Assembly: GCA_004431415.1 (NCBI GenBank)
Contig: QPMI01000510.1
Span: forward strand, 62,001 to 126,000
Origin: Cyanophora paradoxa
Taxonomy: Eukaryota > Glaucocystophyceae > Cyanophorales > Cyanophoraceae
Direction: 5' to 3'
DNA length: 64,000 bases
The notes under the pieces are model-generated. The model did no database searches, was not told the DNA's origin, and saw nothing but the letters and a program-made list of their open reading frames with translations. This document shows positions 63,464 through 64,000 of the stretch, piece after piece. The position numbers and the translations under genes are program-made. How positions within the stretch are numbered: position 1 is the stretch's first letter; the number at the start of each line of letters is the position of its first letter.

Positions 63464-64000
63464 AGGCCCACGCTAGCGCACTTGGCTCCCTTTCTCCTCC
63501 GCATCTAAAACCCCGGCCGCTCTGATGAGCAAAACTCACATTCTTATCTACATTGCATGAGGCCCCCGCGGCCGCTGACTACCTTCTGCAATCCTGAGGC
63601 CCACGCTAGCGCATATAGTTCACTTTCTCCTCCGCATCTAGAACATCGGCCGCTCTGATGAGCAAAACTCACATTCTTATCTACATTGCATGAGGCCCCC
63701 GCGGCCGCTGACTACCTTCTGCAATCCTGAGGCCCACGCTAGCCCATAACTCCCTTACTCCTCCGTATCTAGAACCTCGGCCGCTCTGATGAGCAAAACT
63801 CACATTCTTATCTACATTGCATGAGGCCCCCGCGGCCGCTGACTACCTTCTGCAATCCTGAGGCCCACGCTAGCGCACTTAGTTCCCTTTCTCCTCCGTA
63901 TCTAGAACCTCGGCCGCGCTGATGAGCAAAACTCACATTCTTATCTACATTGCATGAGGCCCCCGCGGCCGCTGACTACCTTCTGCAATCCTGAGGCCCA
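63464..64000. repeat. 133-bp tandem repeat array, four full copies, continuing past the window
   Basis: Units start at 63464, 63597, 63730, 63861 and 63994 (lengths 133, 133, 131 and 133), each beginning AGGCCCACGCTAGC. Copies differ at only a few positions, mainly within TAGCGCAC/TTAGTTCCC. Each unit contains GCGGCCGC and CTGATGAGCAAAAC. Composition is less GC-rich than nearby introns. It lies downstream of a likely donor at 63400, so it may sit inside the last histidine-kinase intron or in its 3' flank. Confidence 0.9.

Noticed and set aside
63640-63700. Hammerhead ribozyme in the 133-bp repeat (CTGATGAGCAAAAC)
   Set aside because: CTGATGAG matches the first core strand, but the second core strand GAAA is absent (GCAAAAC instead) and there is no room for stem II.
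1-64000. tRNA, rRNA or snRNA genes
   Set aside because: I saw no B-box-like GGTTCGAATCC with a matching A-box and cloverleaf arms, and no conserved rRNA or snRNA stretch; a covariance-model scan would be needed to be sure.

Overview
The window is nuclear DNA from a eukaryote. It is extremely GC-rich and gene-dense, and nearly every gene is cut by many short introns (about 40-120 nt). These introns are C-rich on the coding strand, usually end in a C-rich tract plus GCAG, often carry a CTGAC branch-point-like motif, and mostly start with GTGCGC or GTACCC rather than GTAAGT. Several introns are best explained as GC-AG introns. Two products suggest a primary plastid without a secondary signal peptide: a uL15 ribosomal protein with a Phe-containing N-terminus (MAFSFAPVAARLG) and an aldo-keto reductase of the plant plastid type. 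A Phe-containing transit peptide in an intron-dense, very GC-rich genome fits a glaucophyte such as Cyanophora. That is inference, and a red alga or another lineage is not excluded.

Layout: 0.4-5.9 kb, cyclic-nucleotide phosphodiesterase (-). 6.2-7.0 kb, hypothetical protein (+). 7.1-9.1 kb, F-box/leucine-rich protein (-). 9.6-10.2 kb, small EF-hand protein (+). 10.3-12.6 kb, aldo-keto reductase (-). 12.9-14.2 kb, multi-pass membrane protein (+). 14.2-15.3 kb, four-EF-hand calmodulin/centrin-like protein (-). 15.6-21.2 kb, an apparently intact 5.6-kb DNA transposon with 136-bp perfect inverted repeats, a 5-bp target duplication and two convergent genes. 22.1-23.3 kb, coiled-coil protein (-). 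23.9-25.6 kb, glutathione S-transferase (+). 25.8-32.4 kb, a large cysteine-rich glycoprotein-like membrane protein built of repeated modules (-). 33.0-35.1 kb, Kelch protein (+). 35.4-38.0 kb, Lys/Ala/Pro-rich protein made of duplicated exons (-). 38.3-42.1 kb, cullin-3 (+). 42.7-43.6 kb, small acidic-tailed protein (+). 43.9-47.3 kb, protein arginine methyltransferase (-). 47.6-50.6 kb, DUF676-type lipase (-). 50.9-51.8 kb, F-box protein (+). 52.4-54.1 kb, unrecognised protein (-). 54.6-55.8 kb, SRP receptor beta subunit (+). 56.2-57.2 kb, plastid ribosomal protein uL15 (-). 57.3-59.3 kb, metallo-beta-lactamase-fold hydrolase (+). 60.0 kb to the window end, GAF/histidine kinase (+), running into a 133-bp tandem repeat array.

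Host genes alternate strand almost strictly: 17 of 21 neighbouring pairs change orientation. They therefore share short head-to-head promoter regions and short tail-to-tail ends. Functionally the window is a mixture: signalling (phosphodiesterase, EF-hands, histidine kinase), ubiquitin ligase parts (cullin-3, Kelch, two F-box proteins), protein targeting, plastid function and redox enzymes. There is no operon logic. Exon borders were worked out by hand from reading frame, conserved motifs and splice dinucleotides. CDS coordinates are start-codon to stop-codon spans that include introns.
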